Shown here piece after piece: positions 12,043-25,258 of a stretch of DNA of 64,000 bases; the first letter of the stretch is position 1; every line of letters begins with the position of its first letter. The DNA is from Tillandsia leiboldiana (Eukaryota; Streptophyta; Magnoliopsida; Poales; Bromeliaceae): positions 50,089,526 through 50,153,525 of the forward strand of contig CM055060.1 of the NCBI GenBank assembly GCA_029204045.2, written 5' to 3'. Under the pieces are notes generated by a model. It made no database searches, was not told the DNA's origin, and was given only the letters and a program-made list of their open reading frames with translations. Made by a program: the position numbers and the translations under genes.

Positions 12043-12987
12043 CTAAATTTACGAATATAGGTATTAGTTTTTCTTATCCAAAATTATAGGTAAAACGGAT
12101 GGGCACTCATTTAGTCGTGAGCATTTTGGGCAATCCACGGGTAACCACTAGTACCTGCATAAATTTTTTAATTAAAAATATACATTATTTTTATTTACGT
12201 ATTCTTAAAAATCATAATCCTAATTTCTCCCCATATATATTTTTGTTTAACATTGTTGCCACCTCTCGTACTGCGCAGCCTCCCCATATCCTTTTATTCT
12301 ATAAGAATTAATTATCCAAAATTTAAAATGTAGATGAACATGATGGCAAGAACCTTGTGGTGCTATTGAAGAAAATGGATGAAAGTTCGGAATTAAGAAA
12401 ATCAACTATTAAAGTTATAGTTGTGGATTGAGTTTTTATAATTTATTTCTATGCTATTTGACTCAATAATTATGAAAAATTTATTAATTTTATATCACAA
12501 AATTTTAGAATGATAAAATATTTTTACATTACATAATTTATGTGCTTAAAATTTTTATATTGTTTATTGTTTGTTTGATATTTCAAATAAATTATGCTAT
12601 ATTTTTTAAAATTATGTATTTTATATTTTATATTGAAAAAGTATAGAAGTAAAAAAAAAAAAAATTTGCGGGTAACCCGCATACCCGCCCTCCCGCTTGC
12701 CGGTGGGTATGGATAAAAATATTGGCTATTCAAAAATTTACAGATAAATTTCATCCATGCCCATATAGTCCGCGGGTTATTCAATTCACCCGTTTGTCAC
12801 GTCTATATGTATTTAGTAATAATTTATTTGGTATAAAAGTTTTTTTGTTTTTATTTACTTGTGGAATAAGATATTCAAATATAACTAATTCGGTACAATT
12901 TATTTTTTTGGTAATTGAAAGTTAGGAGTTGATTTTTATTTGTTAAAGTCCTAGTAAATTGAAATAAAATAATAATTTGAAAGTCGA
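12043..12987. other. AT-rich intergenic DNA, no gene seen
   Basis: Low-complexity AT-rich sequence. Near 12665-12790 there is a word-rich patch (gggtaacccgcatacccgcc ... tccgcgggttatt) that looks like a worn repeat, but I cannot classify it. Confidence 0.4.
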
Positions 12988-13019
12988 ATATAGTGAACTA
13001 ATGTCTAATCTAACCTTAT

Positions 13020-13071
<52 letters not shown>

Positions 13072-13842
13072 AATCTAACCTTTTTTTTAAAAAAAATTCC
13101 AATCTAGTCTTATTTGAATAAATTAGAAAAAAAAATATATTTTAATGTTATTAATATGAGTTTATATATTAATTAGGAGAGAGAAATTATTTTTTTCTTT
13201 CTTTTCTTTTCTATTTTTTAAGACACTCTATATTTACTGTATAGTTATATCACTTTTATTTTTATATAATGTATAGTCATATTATTTTACTATCATATTA
13301 AATTTTTTTTTTTTTTATATCAACTGCTACGTTAAATGTATAGTCATATCAAATAATTAATTACGTAAATATGTATAGTCGTATTATTTTTATTTATATC
13401 TATATTATATTCAATATGTAGTCATGTTAAATATTTAATTAATTATATCAAGTGTATAATAATAATAATATTATTATTAAATTTATTTATATCTAGTATA
13501 CAATTATATTATTTTGTATTATATTTATTTTCTATCAAATTTTATTTTTGAGCATAAAATTTTATCAAATATTTAATAGTATCAATAGTATAATTAAATA
13601 AAATAATAATGATAAATAATAATTTAAATTAATAAATTTATTAAATTATTTAGAAAGTGGGTTGGAAGAAAAAAAAATTTCTCTTTCCTAGTAAACATAT
13701 AAACTCACATTAATAATATTAAATTATCTTTTTCTTTCTAATTTATTGAAATAAGATTAGGTTGAGAATTTTTTTAAAAAAAATATTAAATTGGGAATAT
13801 TCTTTTTAAAAAAAATTAGGTTAGGCAATTAGTTCATAATAT
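12988..13842. mobile_element. AT-rich transposon with long terminal inverted repeats
   Basis: The left end (aatatagtgaactaatg..., through gagtttatatattaattagg near 13177) matches the reverse complement of the right end (from tcctagtaaacatataaactc near 13687 out to attagttcataatatt near 13842). Arms are about 180 bp. The left arm carries an (AT)n expansion (about 13024-13068) that is missing from the right arm. The core has no open frame. Long arms without a transposase would fit a non-autonomous Mutator-like element, but this is inference. Confidence 0.6.
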
Positions 13843-14391
13843 TTGCTTCTTGAGAAAATCGGAAAAAATATATTTATAAAAAAACCTTAGTGATTGAAAA
13901 TAAAAGTTTAATTTATTTTTATTTTTTAAAAATATTTTGTATTCATGATTTAATAAAATAGCATACTTCACCTAAAACAATCATAGCTAACTTCAAACAT
14001 AAGCCATTTGTTCCGTTAAAAGTGTTGAAAGGACAAAGCATATATTGAGTTGATTTTGACAAAGTTGTTGGTTTTTTGTTATTTATTATTTATATATTTT
14101 AAATTTATTCTTCAGTATTCAAAATACTTTTCTAAAGTCCAGTCCCATTAGGAGCTATTTATGGAAAAAATATGAAAAAAAAAAAATCCATTCTAAGAAA
14201 AACAGGTTTCTCTAAATTTTTTTTTTTCATAATTTATAAAAAACAAGTGTTTCTATTATTCTAAAAAAAAATTCAAAAAATAAAAATGCTAGTATTTTTT
14301 TTTGAAGTATGAAAACAAGTATTTTCAAAAATATTTACCTTCTTTCAAACCAAACAAACAAAAAAATTAGGTAAAAAGTTTTCCACCAAAA

Positions 14392-14397
<6 letters not shown>
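13843..14397. other. AT-rich intergenic DNA, no gene seen
   Basis: AT-rich DNA with homopolymer runs. I see no coding or repeat structure that I can name. Confidence 0.4.

Positions 14398-14453
<56 letters not shown>
14398..14453. repeat. (TA)n microsatellite
   Basis: Uninterrupted dinucleotide TA array of more than 50 bp. It borders the left end of the inverted-repeat element at 14454-14663. Confidence 0.9.
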
Positions 14454-14457
<4 letters not shown>

Positions 14458-14663
14458 GAGTTTATATATTTTTAAAAGTACAAACATATTTATATTTATA
14501 AATTTTTTATCATTAAATTTTATTGAAATTTGTGCTTTTTACTTTATCTTTTTCTTTCTTTAGTTTACTTTACAAAAATACAAATATCAATACAAATCCA
14601 ATAATAAAAAATTCATAAGTATAGATAAATTTATATTTTTAAAAATATATAAGCTTTACTCTC
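14454..14663. mobile_element. MITE-like element between two (AT)n arrays
   Basis: The left end (agtagagtttatatattttt) is the near reverse complement of the right end (aaaaatatataagctttact), and the match runs inward for about 60-70 bp. The element lies between TA arrays (14398-14453 and 14675-14775), an arrangement known from the Micron MITEs of rice. There is no coding capacity. Confidence 0.6.
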
Positions 14664-14672
14664 TCTATCTCT

Positions 14673-14945
<273 letters not shown>

Positions 14946-14990
<45 letters not shown>
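14946..14990. repeat. (TA)n microsatellite
   Basis: Dinucleotide array bordering the MITE-like segment on its left. Confidence 0.9.
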
Positions 14991-14994
<4 letters not shown>

Positions 14995-16380
14995 TTTAGA
15001 TTAGATATTATCCGATTTGATCCTAGATTAATTGTACAATAATACTAGTCCAACCCAGTTTTTAAATTGACTAAAATATTTGATGGATTTGATCCATTGG
15101 ATTATATTTAACGGATCTAGTTTTGATTAATAAGCCGCCCTAAATTGAAAGCGGTTTTGAAACATGCATGAGAGCAGGTTGGTCAAATTTGACCGTGACA
15201 TGTCACCTATAATGTGATCGTGTTTAAGCGCAACGCAGTTGGGGAAAAGTTATTTGGTGGGGGTGGGGGTGCGTGGTTGGTGTTTGTGTTGGGGTTAGGT
15301 TCAAGTCCGCGTACGCAGACCTCTTCGCACAAAGAGTCAATTTTATTGAAACACAAATTAAAATCAAACACTATAAGTTTGGATCAAAAGCAAAACAAAA
15401 ATTTGGATTTCATTATTGTTGGATTGCGAATCGAACTTGAGGGGATCTTGATAAGGCCGCGTCGTCGTCGACTAAATCAAGCACGTCTTATGCATGTACG
15501 TGTGTGGATCGGTTTCCACTCTTGAGTATGCTAAGTTCAAATTAAATAATTCGATTGAGAAGAGATCGGCTCAATCGGTTTCTAACTCAAACTCATAAAC
15601 AGGAGCCGAAAGCTCAGAAAGAGAACTCAGCTGATAAAAAAAACTAAGCTAGTTGAATGAGTCGAATCAAATTGTATTAAAAAAAAAGAGTATTTACAAG
15701 CTAAACTACTCATAGAAAAAACTGTAAATGCTGAAAAATGAAAGTTTGCAAATTATTCTACTCCCCAAAAAATTGTAAATTGTGAGGAATTAGAAAATGT
15801 GGTTTTTGTTTCGTGTGAAAGACGTCCTTTGTTGCAGGCTTCTTCGTATTATTTATAATACGTCTTAATTACAGTTGTGTCTTAACTTATTTTAAAAATT
15901 ATGACTATATTTAAACCATTCCCGCCTAAAACTCATCCACCTTCAGTCATCTTTTTCTCGCCTTCTGATGCACCACGTGTTTCATAGTGTTTATTTTCTT
16001 TTCATTCAGGCTAAATGTATGGTCCAAACCGACTAGCACCTGACGCTATTTTTTTTATACCAATAATTATATAAAGATAAATATTTTTATTTTTTAGCTA
16101 GACGATAAAACTATATCTTAATCAAACTAGTAACTGACATGTTATTCCCTAAATACAAAATTATTCTCACAGTTTATATTTAGCAGATATATTTCTATAA
16201 AGTTCAAAATTTTATATTTATTCCTTTAAACTTCAGTGGCGTTAATTTTGTCATCGCAAATATATCTTTCACTCAAACTGTTAATTACAATCGTGTAAAA
16301 ATATTCTTCCAAAATCTTTTTGAATAATGTTTATCTTATTCCTCTATAAAAAAAAAAATCTAATCCAGACCTCTATTCTC

Positions 16381-16414
<34 letters not shown>

Positions 16415-18030
16415 ATTAAGAGAAAAAGATAAAAAATTTTGATTGTGGAAGAGTTTGACTGTACGTTAATTTAGCTTACTCATTAATAAAAGTTAAATAT
16501 TTTAGCAATGATTAATAAATAACATTAAGATTTTTGAAAAAATAAATATGAAAATTTGAATGTATATGTTATATTTGAAATGTTAAGATTTTTGAAAGAA
16601 TAAATATAAAAAATTAAATGTGTTTATTATTTGATATATTTATAAAATTATATAAAATTATTTCTATTCTCTATTGCACATCTTTATCGAAGTTATTCTT
16701 ATTCTCTATTGCACATCCTTATCGAACATATAGTATTCTTAAATATCAATACACAATCCAAAATACAATCCAAAATAGTCTAAGTTGAAAAAAAAACAAT
16801 TAATACGGTCAAGTTTGGTACAGTTGCTTTATTTTTTTATTGATTAAATATACATTTTTTATAATAAATTGTAATCTATATACTGTGATATTATTTGACA
16901 TTCTTGTGATATTTTTCAATTCAAAATCTTCAATTCAAAATCTTCTATTCAAATATAACGTTAGAAAACATAAAATCATTTCTATTTTTTATAATTTAAG
17001 TTATTAGATAATAAATTCAATTTGTATAATATTAATAGCACAGCAAATTTTGAACTTTCAAATTACTTTTAATGATGAGATATTCGTACTGTTGATCGGT
17101 TTTATTAAACATAATCTACTTTATATTTTTGAAAGTCATTCGATTACCAATCAAGTAAAAATTTATAAAATTAATAATTTTAATGAACTATATGATACAT
17201 TTATAATAAGACTATTACCTTTAGATAAATAATATTAAAAAAAATATATAAAATTTAATTTTTGAATATTTTAAATAATAAAAAATATGTCTACCTCAAA
17301 AGATAATTTAGTTGGTAGCACGAAGATTTTTCTACAATTTATATTATAATATCTAAATTAAATTTTTATATAATAATATTTTAATATTTTGTATTTAGCA
17401 GTAATTAACGTGGAGACAAAAGCAAGAAAGCCTGCACGTACGCGTGGAATATGTATACATGGCTACTTTATTCTGCAGTCAATTTAAGTAACAATTTGAC
17501 CACTTGAGTAGACAAAAATAATAATAATAATAATAAATAAATCTCATTAATAAAGGTAAAAAAAAAATTCAATGAACATGAATATGTACATGCATGAAGC
17601 AAGCTTCTAGAATCTAGATAGAGAAATGTTAACAAACTAGCGAGTGATCACCCGTGACACACACAGAATTAATATAATTTATTTTTAATAATTTATATTA
17701 TTAAAGATAATTTTAGCTTTTAAAATGAATATATCTATATTATTAGGTTTATAATAATAACTATTGAAATATTTAAAATATATACTTTTGAATCGGTGAT
17801 AAATTAGAGATGATTATAGAAATTATTATATATTAGAATTCAGTTGTAAATGATATAAATTTATTTTATGATTGTTGTAAATATGAATTAGATTTGTTAT
17901 TTAAATAATTTTGATTTCTACATAATGACTTAAACATAAAAAAATTTAACTATTGATTATAAAATAATATAATTGATAATAAAATATAAATATTTGAAAC
18001 TATAATGACAATAAAAATAAGTGGTCATCT

Positions 18031-18033
<3 letters not shown>
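14991..18033. other. AT-rich intergenic DNA, no gene seen
   Basis: Three kilobases with no convincing gene. An open frame of 103 codons (15214-15525) has no recognisable domain. A run of about 30 T at 16384-16413 could be the reverse-strand poly(A) of an old retroposed copy, but no flanking duplication or element body is apparent. Confidence 0.5.

Positions 18034-18120
<87 letters not shown>
18034..18120. repeat. (TA)n microsatellite
   Basis: Nearly 90 bp of AT dinucleotide immediately left of a MITE. The open frames here that read IYIYIY are products of this repeat. Confidence 0.9.
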
Positions 18121-18674
<554 letters not shown>

Positions 18675-18680
18675 ATATAT

Positions 18681-18875
18681 GGAGTCTGGCTACTATACTT
18701 TTATGAATAGAATTCTTTCGTACTCATAAATTTTCAGCGCTTAGATGAACGAATGTGCGATTAAAATTATAGTGATCCCCTAAGATTTATACTATTTCAC
18801 TAACAACCTACTAAAATTTAGAAGGACCACTATTATTCTAACCGGACATCGCTTCATCCAAGGGCTCAAACCGGA
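18681..18875. mobile_element. MITE copy C, right end lost
   Basis: Starts ggagtctggctactatactt and follows copy B through ccggacatcgcttcatccaa (near 18843-18860), then diverges into unrelated sequence without the terminal inverted repeat. This is a truncated third tandem copy. Confidence 0.65.
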
Positions 18876-19008
18876 GATAAGAATGTTGGCTCAACATCCG
18901 AAAGATCTCGAAAAATTGCCAACTTATTGTCACTTTCTAGATACCAATTATAATAAAATAAAAAGTATATAAAGAAAGATAAAATCAAAGGTAGGACACT
19001 AAAATTAT
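18876..19008. other. Flank of the copia element, no gene seen
   Basis: Short AT-rich spacer before the copia LTR. Its last five bases (attat, 19004-19008) would be the left target duplication, but no partner is found next to the right LTR, which is instead followed by a second PPT. Confidence 0.4.
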
Positions 19009-19590
19009 TGTTGGAATTTAGAGGGCGGCGGAAACTTACAAACTGGATAGCGAACGTATTCAGGAACCGAAATCGAATCAGCTAGCTTATTTTACTAGCC
19101 TTCTTGGATCGCCTTTGTCTTGATGATTCTTGATCTTCCATGAATTTCCTGGTTGTGGATCGGATGCGCAAATCGGATCGGAGGATATGAAGAAGACTAC
19201 CAGAGTCCTCTTCTATGTCCACACTCCAAAACCTCGGGAAAGTTGGTGGAAACCCAGAGAGAACGTAGAGAGAGAATAAGGAAGAAGAAAATCTCTTTTT
19301 TTTTGTCGCCACCATATAGAGGAAGGGGTTCTATTTATAGATTATTAGATATTCTCTTTCTCACGTAAAGATAAGAGAATATCGGTTAGGATATGGGTTA
19401 AGATATGTTTCTTAACCAATAAGAAACATATCCTTATCTTTAATCCATAAGGATAAATCCTATCCTTATACTTAACATATAAGGATAAATCCGATCTTAT
19501 TCTTAACGAAAAAGGATAAATCCTAATCCACATCTCATATAGATTGAGTCAAAATAGAACCAGCCAATGTGGACACACCACATGGCAACA
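19009..19590 (-). repeat. Copia 3' LTR
   Basis: Runs from tgttggaattta to catggcaaca. A TATA box in minus orientation (TATAAATA) is at 19332-19339. Next to it is an array of variants of aaggataaatcc (about 19430-19520), also seen in the other LTR. Confidence 0.9.
19332..19339 (-). promoter_or_regulatory. Copia LTR TATA box
   Basis: Minus-strand TATAAATA, matched by 38572-38579 in the other LTR. Confidence 0.55.
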
Positions 19591-20519
19591 ATCTCCCACT
19601 TGGTCATATTTGCTAATTTTCTCTCATATACATTCTACTTTTCATACAGGTAATGGAGCGTGCGACCTGACGAAAAAATCACAATGCAGGAGTGCTATAT
19701 TAAGTCACTACCCAACTAACATAGCACATCACTGACTAAAAACGTATATGCCCCAGACGTTTCAACACACACCGAATCAAGTATCACAAATTCCCCTCCT
19801 ATAATCACAGGACTTGACCCTACAACATCTCTTGTACTCATGATTATCTCAAGTAACACAACCGAGATAACCGCCCGGGCAATGAGTCACAAGATTTTCA
19901 TGGTGTGCTATCGAAACATCTTCCTCAGTCCCTCATATTAATCTGTATCGGTCTAAGCACTTAACTAGACATGCTCCGCCAGATCGTATTTTCTCATGAC
20001 CCTCAGATACATGCTAAGTTAGTTACTTTGGACCTCTACTTCATAATGTAGTTCTAAAAAAAAGAGGGTTAGTGCTCACACAGCGACATAGAGGGAAGAA
20101 TATATGTCACTCTACTAACTGGTCGACAATCACATACAGTATGATATGTATGCCATGGCGGAGCACCCACCCAATGGGTCGTGCCACGCTCTAAAACGCC
20201 ATGAGAATCTTGGTCTAGGCAGCACTAAGGCATCTAACCACTATACAACTCTGGTCATCTCTCTAACCCAAGCATTTAGGTTCGACTGTTATACAGGCTC
20301 GATATAGAATTTCACAAAAGAATTCTCATATCCAACTCCTAAGAGTCTCATCTTAAACTAATTAAGACGATTTTCAAATCGTATCAACACTTTATTGATA
20401 ACGTATACGAACAAAACAATCATATTACAATTACTAAAGTTTAATATGATTATTTAGTCTCATCCTGCTCACCGCTTAGGTGCCATGTCGATCACCCGTG
20501 TGAGTGGGCTGACCTGAGT
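19591..20519 (-). other. Copia PPT and 3' noncoding region
   Basis: The minus strand reads caagtgggagat directly before the LTR, a typical copia polypurine tract. The remaining 0.9 kb up to the RNase H end shows no open frame on the element strand that I recognise. Confidence 0.7.
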
Positions 20520-21073
20520 GAGGTGCTGGAGAAATCTCCTCAACCAAACAGCCCCTTGAACGGCTGCTGAACAGCTCTTGAACGGCTGTCAGAGACAGCT
20601 CTTGAACGGCTGTAAGAGACAATCTCAACAGGCTCATCAGCTCGAGTCACAATGTCGAGGTGCTGGAGAAATCTCCTCTGCCAAACAGCCTCTTGAACGG
20701 CTGCTGAACAAGCAACGTACTCCGCCTTCATGGTAGACAAGGCAATGCAACTCTGCTTTTTACTGCACCAGAAAATTGCTCCACCTCCAAGCATAAACAG
20801 ATAGCCTGAAGTGGACCTGCGCTCATCTCTATCACCGTCCCAATCAGCATCACTATATCCTTTCAATCTCAAATTCCCAGCTTGAAAGCATAGAACGAGA
20901 TCACTAGTTCCCTTTAAGTATCGAAGGATCCTCTTGGCCGCTTGCCAATGAGCAGGTCCTAGGTTGCTCTGGTAACGACTTACCAAGCCAACAGCGAAGC
21001 ATATGTTAGGTCGAGTACACATCATAGCGTACATCAAGCTGCCAATCGCACTCGCATAAGGGACCCTACTCAT
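20520..21073 (-). pseudogene. Copia RNase H domain (with a duplicated tail)
   Basis: Reads as a copia RT C-terminus/RNase H: SRVPYASAIGSLMYAM, RPDI-like TRPNICFAVGLVSRY, YSDADWDGDRDERRSTSGY, SKKQSCIALSTMKAEYVA. These include the RNase H aspartate (DADW) and glutamate (AEY) motifs. The C-terminus is abnormal. A block of about 50 bp (aggtgctggagaaatctcct...) occurs at 20521 and again at 20657, and between them the word cttgaacggctg repeats, so the protein ends in low-complexity SRSRAV repeats. In an active element RNase H removes RNA from the RNA/DNA hybrid. Confidence 0.85.
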
Positions 21074-21814
21074 TTGCTCTTTTTTTTATCCGTTTTAGGG
21101 CACTGATAAAGACTCAGAGTGTGATTCTTTTTCACTGGAGTATCAATGGGTTTACTATGATGCATCCTAAACTGCTCCAGAACCCTTTTAATATAAGATT
21201 CTTGGGACAGACCAAGAAGTCTCCTAGAGCGATCTCTGATGACCTTCACACCGAGCACATAGCTCGCCTCACCCATATCTTTCATCTCAAAATTGAAAGA
21301 CAACCACTCCTTAGTGGTATTGATCAACTCGATGTCATTCCTAGCCAATAGTATGTCGTCGACGTATAGAGAGAGAAACAAAATTTCCTTCTCTAACTTC
21401 TTGACATATACACCGTGGTCTTCCTCTATCATGGACATACCGATAGAGATGATGGCTTTATAAAACCTGAAATACCATTTTTCTCGATGACTGTTTGAGA
21501 CCATAAATGGACATTTTAAGACGGCATACTTTGTCTTCTTGACCTTCGAGTACAAAACCCTCAGGTTGATCCATGTAGATCTCCTCCGCTAATCCTCCAT
21601 TGAGGAAAGCTGTCTTGACATCCATTTGGAACAATTCCAAATCTAGATGAGCCACTAAGGCTAAAATCACACGTATAGAGGCAAATTTCACAACGGGAGC
21701 AATATATGTCTCGTTGTAATCTACCACCTGCCTTTGATTGTAGCCCTTAGCCACGAGCCGAGCCTTACATTTGTCGATTGATCCATCCGCCTTGCGCTTA
21801 ACTCTTAAAACCAT
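21070..21814 (-). pseudogene. Copia reverse transcriptase, frameshifted
   Basis: Two overlapping frames. The upstream one (21458-21814) has KARLVAKGYNQRQ and QMDVKTAFLNGGLAEEIYMD (first catalytic aspartate). The downstream one (21070-21555) has the SLYVDDILLA catalytic box (YVDD codons at 21352-21366) and the SYVLGVKV region. The switch between frames near 21480, after GLKQSSR, marks a frameshift. Catalytic residues are retained, but one continuous protein cannot be made. Confidence 0.88.
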
Positions 21815-22526
21815 TTATTTCCAATAGATTTGCGCTCAGGTGGAAGGTCAACCAACTCCCATACTTGGTTCTTGCTCATGGATACCATCTCATCTCTTAT
21901 AGTTGCCATCCACTCATTACAAACTAGTAATTGTAGCGCTTCTACATAAGAAGCAGGCTCATCATCATCGAGCAGAGTGCACATGAAAATATTCCCTTCA
22001 ATCTCAAAATGTCGACGGGGAATGTTTCCACGTTCACTTCTACGCAGTTGAGGGACTAAACTGTCGGCTTCCAAAGGTATGCTCCCACTCATGGAAGCAC
22101 TCCCACTAGCCGGAGGATCGCTACCACTTCCTTCAGCGACTTCGGGAAGTGATCGATCACCCTCACCAGAAGATGGGATAGTATCGTCCTGTAACTCATA
22201 CAATCAGACGCCTTTTCGCATTTCACCAATGCTTGAAAATTCCTTCTCTAGAAATTCCACATTATGAGACTCAATCTCACTCATCCCACCATCTGGATGT
22301 TCACCATACATCACATAGTCCTTCGAATTTTTAGGGTATCTGATAAACACATACTTGCTTGCTTTAGGACCGAGTTTTCCGAATCTTTGTGAGGGGCTAT
22401 GAACATATCCAGCTGACCCCAAGGGTGTAAGTAGTGTAAACTTGGCTTTCTACCTCTCCACAACTCATATGGGGTAGGAGACACTGATTTACTAGGGACT
22501 CGAATAAGAATATAGGTAGCAATCAA
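21805..22526 (-). pseudogene. Copia integrase C-terminus and IN-RT linker, several frameshifts
   Basis: Three frames are needed to follow the protein. 22311-22526 has IATYILIRVPSKSVSPTPYE. 22204-22422 has GPKASKYVFIRYPKNSKDYV and the VEFLE phrase typical of copia integrase tails. 21805-22203 holds a Ser/Gly-rich linker ending with ATIRDEMVSMSKNQVWELVD, the start of the RT region. Frame changes lie near 22420 and 22205. Confidence 0.8.
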
Positions 22527-23028
22527 AAGAGCGTCTCCCCAAAAAATTTATAGAAAGATGAGCATGCGCCATCATAGACCTAACCATGTCCAGTAGAGTA
22601 TGATTCTTTCGCTCTGCAACACCATTTTGTTGCGTAGTACCTGGAATAGTGAGATGTCTCATAATATCCTTTTGCTCACAGTAAGTCTTGAACTGATCAG
22701 ACAAGTACTCATGTCCTCGATCAGTGCGAAGCACTTTTACACTTCTTTCTATTTGATTCTCAGCCTCCGCTACGAAGCGCTTGAAGCAATCTAAAGCTTC
22801 AGAACGGCGAGAAAGTAAATACACATAGCAATAACGGGAATAATCATCAATGAATGTGAGAAAATAGCACGCACTATGCCAGGCCCTCACATTCATTGGC
22901 CCACAAATGTCTGAGTGGATCAGCTCCAAAGGATGAGAGGCACGAGTAGCCTTACCAAAAGGCTTTCTACATGCCATCCCAGCCAGATAAGACTCATACA
23001 CAGATAGGTCAACTTTAGCGAGAGACCC
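22492..23028 (-). pseudogene. Copia integrase catalytic core
   Basis: Contains PLELIHSDICGPMNV, TFIDDYSRYCYVYLL, VLRTDRGHEYLSDQF and QQNGVAERKNHTLLD, so the D, D and E of the DDE integrase (rve) are all visible. It cuts and joins cDNA ends into the host chromosome. Its upstream (N-terminal) side is cut at 23028 by a solo LTR. The five bases gaccc (23024-23028) are repeated at 25259-25263, where the copia sequence resumes. Confidence 0.9.
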
Positions 23029-23456
23029 TGTAGTATCCGTACTTTTCGGACATCGTCCTTGAACCTTGTTAGGATAGGTTTAGCTATAGTAGCGTCCCTC
23101 GTTATGGTCCATAGTGAGTAGTGTGTTGGCGTTCGTTCTTAATTTTTCGGGGATAGGGCTCGAGAAACGATGAATGGTGGTGCGATCGGATCTGAAATCC
23201 GACTCCCGGATCTTCCGGAATAGAATTTTGAAATCCGCGGTGTCTGTAGCTTGCGTCGAAATCCGTGCCGCATGATTTGCACGCTTTCCGAGGCAATTGG
23301 GGGTAGACTCGTGTTGGATCGGATTTAGCAATTTTTGTTCGACGAGAGAAAGAACGGAATTTTTCCTACCTTTACCTAATTAACCTCTTATAAGATATCC
23401 TTTGTTTTACGCTCGAGGTTAGGGTTTGGGGGGGGGGGGGGTATATTTTCGAGGTA

Positions 23457-23464
23457 TATAAATA
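23457..23464 (+). promoter_or_regulatory. Solo-LTR TATA box
   Basis: TATAAATA, about 35 bp after an uninterrupted G run (about 23428-23441). Confidence 0.55.
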
Positions 23465-24445
23465 GCGACCTATTTTTATCCCAAGATAAGAACCCCTAGT
23501 AACATAGCCGTCTGGAGAAAGGAAGAGGGAACCTCGTCATCTCGCAACCTAGCATACCGGAGGCCGAGGACGAGATGGGGAGCGGATCCGGAACCTGGTA
23601 CCGCGAGAGACGGGACCGAATCATCCTTGCTGAAACCTCGAGGTGAGCGTTGCCTGTTTCTCGGGGGTTTTCTCTTTGTAGTTTTTGAGTCGTGTCGCCC
23701 TACCCTCGGCCTTCGCCGCCGCCGCCGTCGTGCCGCCGTTGCCGTCGCTGCCGCTGTTGCAGCCGCGCCGCCCGCGTGGGCTTGCGCCCGCGCGGGGCTC
23801 TGCCGCCGCGCCGCCCGCATGGGCTTGCGCCCGCGCGGGGCTCGCTGTCACCGCCGCCGCTGCTGCTTTTGCTGTCGCGGCCCCGCTGTGCCGCCGCCGC
23901 TCGGCTCCTTTCGTGTTCCCGCCGTGTGCGTTCGTGTCCCGACTGTCACTTATTTATCGTTGAGCCGTCCGTGTGTAGTGTCTTCGTTATAACCTTCGGT
24001 CTTAACGGTTGTTTTTCTGGGGACTCCGTAGGTCGGGGTGTCATTCGGGGGCTGTGAGTCAACTTCAGGTGTTCCGACCAAACGCTGTTCAGGTGGGTGC
24101 CCCTTCAAATCCTAACATTTATGATATATGGTAAATTTACGTTTATGCATGAATATAATAATAATGACATTGTGATCTCACCTAATCTCTACTTCGCATA
24201 TACATCGCTAATACTATCATCTGAGACAACCGAGGGTCGCAGGAAGTAATGACACACACTCCAATCTTGGAATTTGAGCCCAGGGTTGCTTGTACGCACA
24301 CCGGCGATTTGGCCACCGCACTGGTGTATTTTTTCGGAAAGATGGCACGTTGGCACGTGTACCCCACGACTAGTGATGATGGGGACTCCTCGCGGTTACT
24401 CAGGGGCCGCACGAGTTTCCGTGGAGGGGTTATAAGCAACAAAGA

Positions 24446-24532
24446 GGGGCAGGTGCACATATTTGATTGTTACAGGGGCAGGTGCACATATTTGATTGTT
24501 ACAGGGGCAGGTACACTTGTCTGACTTGGTAC
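24446..24532 (+). repeat. 29-bp tandem repeat, about three copies
   Basis: The unit starts ggggcaggtgcacatatttg and ends ttgttaca. The first two copies are identical and the third is diverged. Confidence 0.85.
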
Positions 24533-25258
24533 AGGGTACCGTGGCTCTCTTGGGATGGGGTAAACACGGACACGCTGGTGGCTCGGTTTGCATTATTTTC
24601 AGTTTCTCTTGTTATCGCATATATTTTGTTACCCCATGTTTATGTTCCATCTTGGTAGTGTCACTAACTCCCCACTCTGTGACAGGTTGGTCGGGCGCGG
24701 GCATGGGACGGCTGTGAGGACGGTTCACGAGGATGTGTCGTTCGTTTAGCTTTGCAATGAGTGACATTTGTTAGGTTTTATTCGCGTTATCATCTTATTT
24801 TCAGATTTGTGTGAGTGGATGTGACTGTGGCGTAGTGTGGATGTTCAAATTACTGTGGTGACCTTGTTTGCTTTCATGCTCGGTAGTTTTTCGACCGATT
24901 TTCAAACCAGGAAAAAGTCTGCGAAAATAACTTTTAAAACAACGAGTGTCGTGTAGGCACCGATTTGAAAACCTATGGATTTATCCTTTCTAAATATCAA
25001 CGACCGTGTTAGGTAATTATTTTTACCCTCTCTTACGGTTGTGTATGACGATTGTGGTTAAAATGCGAATGGGATTGCCTACGGGTCAGTGGGCTTCCCT
25101 AGATTGAAAACGCCGTGCGCGTGCAAAGAAGGCTCCGCTCTCGGGGTCGAGGAATTTACACGTGTGGAGGGTCTAGCGCGCACCGGGGAACCCTGAAAAG
25201 AAAATATTTTTAATACTGCACGTTTTTCGCTAAACCGAAAAACTCCCGGGGCGTGACA

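Larger units (their letters stand above)
23029..25258 (+). repeat. Solo LTR inserted in copia integrase
   Basis: 2230 bp from tgtagtatccg to ggggcgtgaca, flanked by the perfect duplication gaccc (23024-23028, 25259-25263). No PBS, PPT or second LTR is present, so it is the product of LTR-LTR recombination. The ending matches the large gypsy LTRs of this window in plus orientation, but the body differs, so it is a separate subfamily. TATAAATA is at 23457-23464. Downstream is a GCC-rich trinucleotide-like stretch (23690-23930) whose long open frames on both strands are compositional. A 29-bp tandem repeat lies at 24446-24532. Confidence 0.92.

Noticed and set aside
15214..15525. 103-codon frame in AT-rich DNA
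   Set aside because: No domain, no conserved neighbour and no promoter or intron signals that I could support.
16384..16413. Poly(T) run as a retroposon tail
   Set aside because: No element body or target duplication could be seen next to it.
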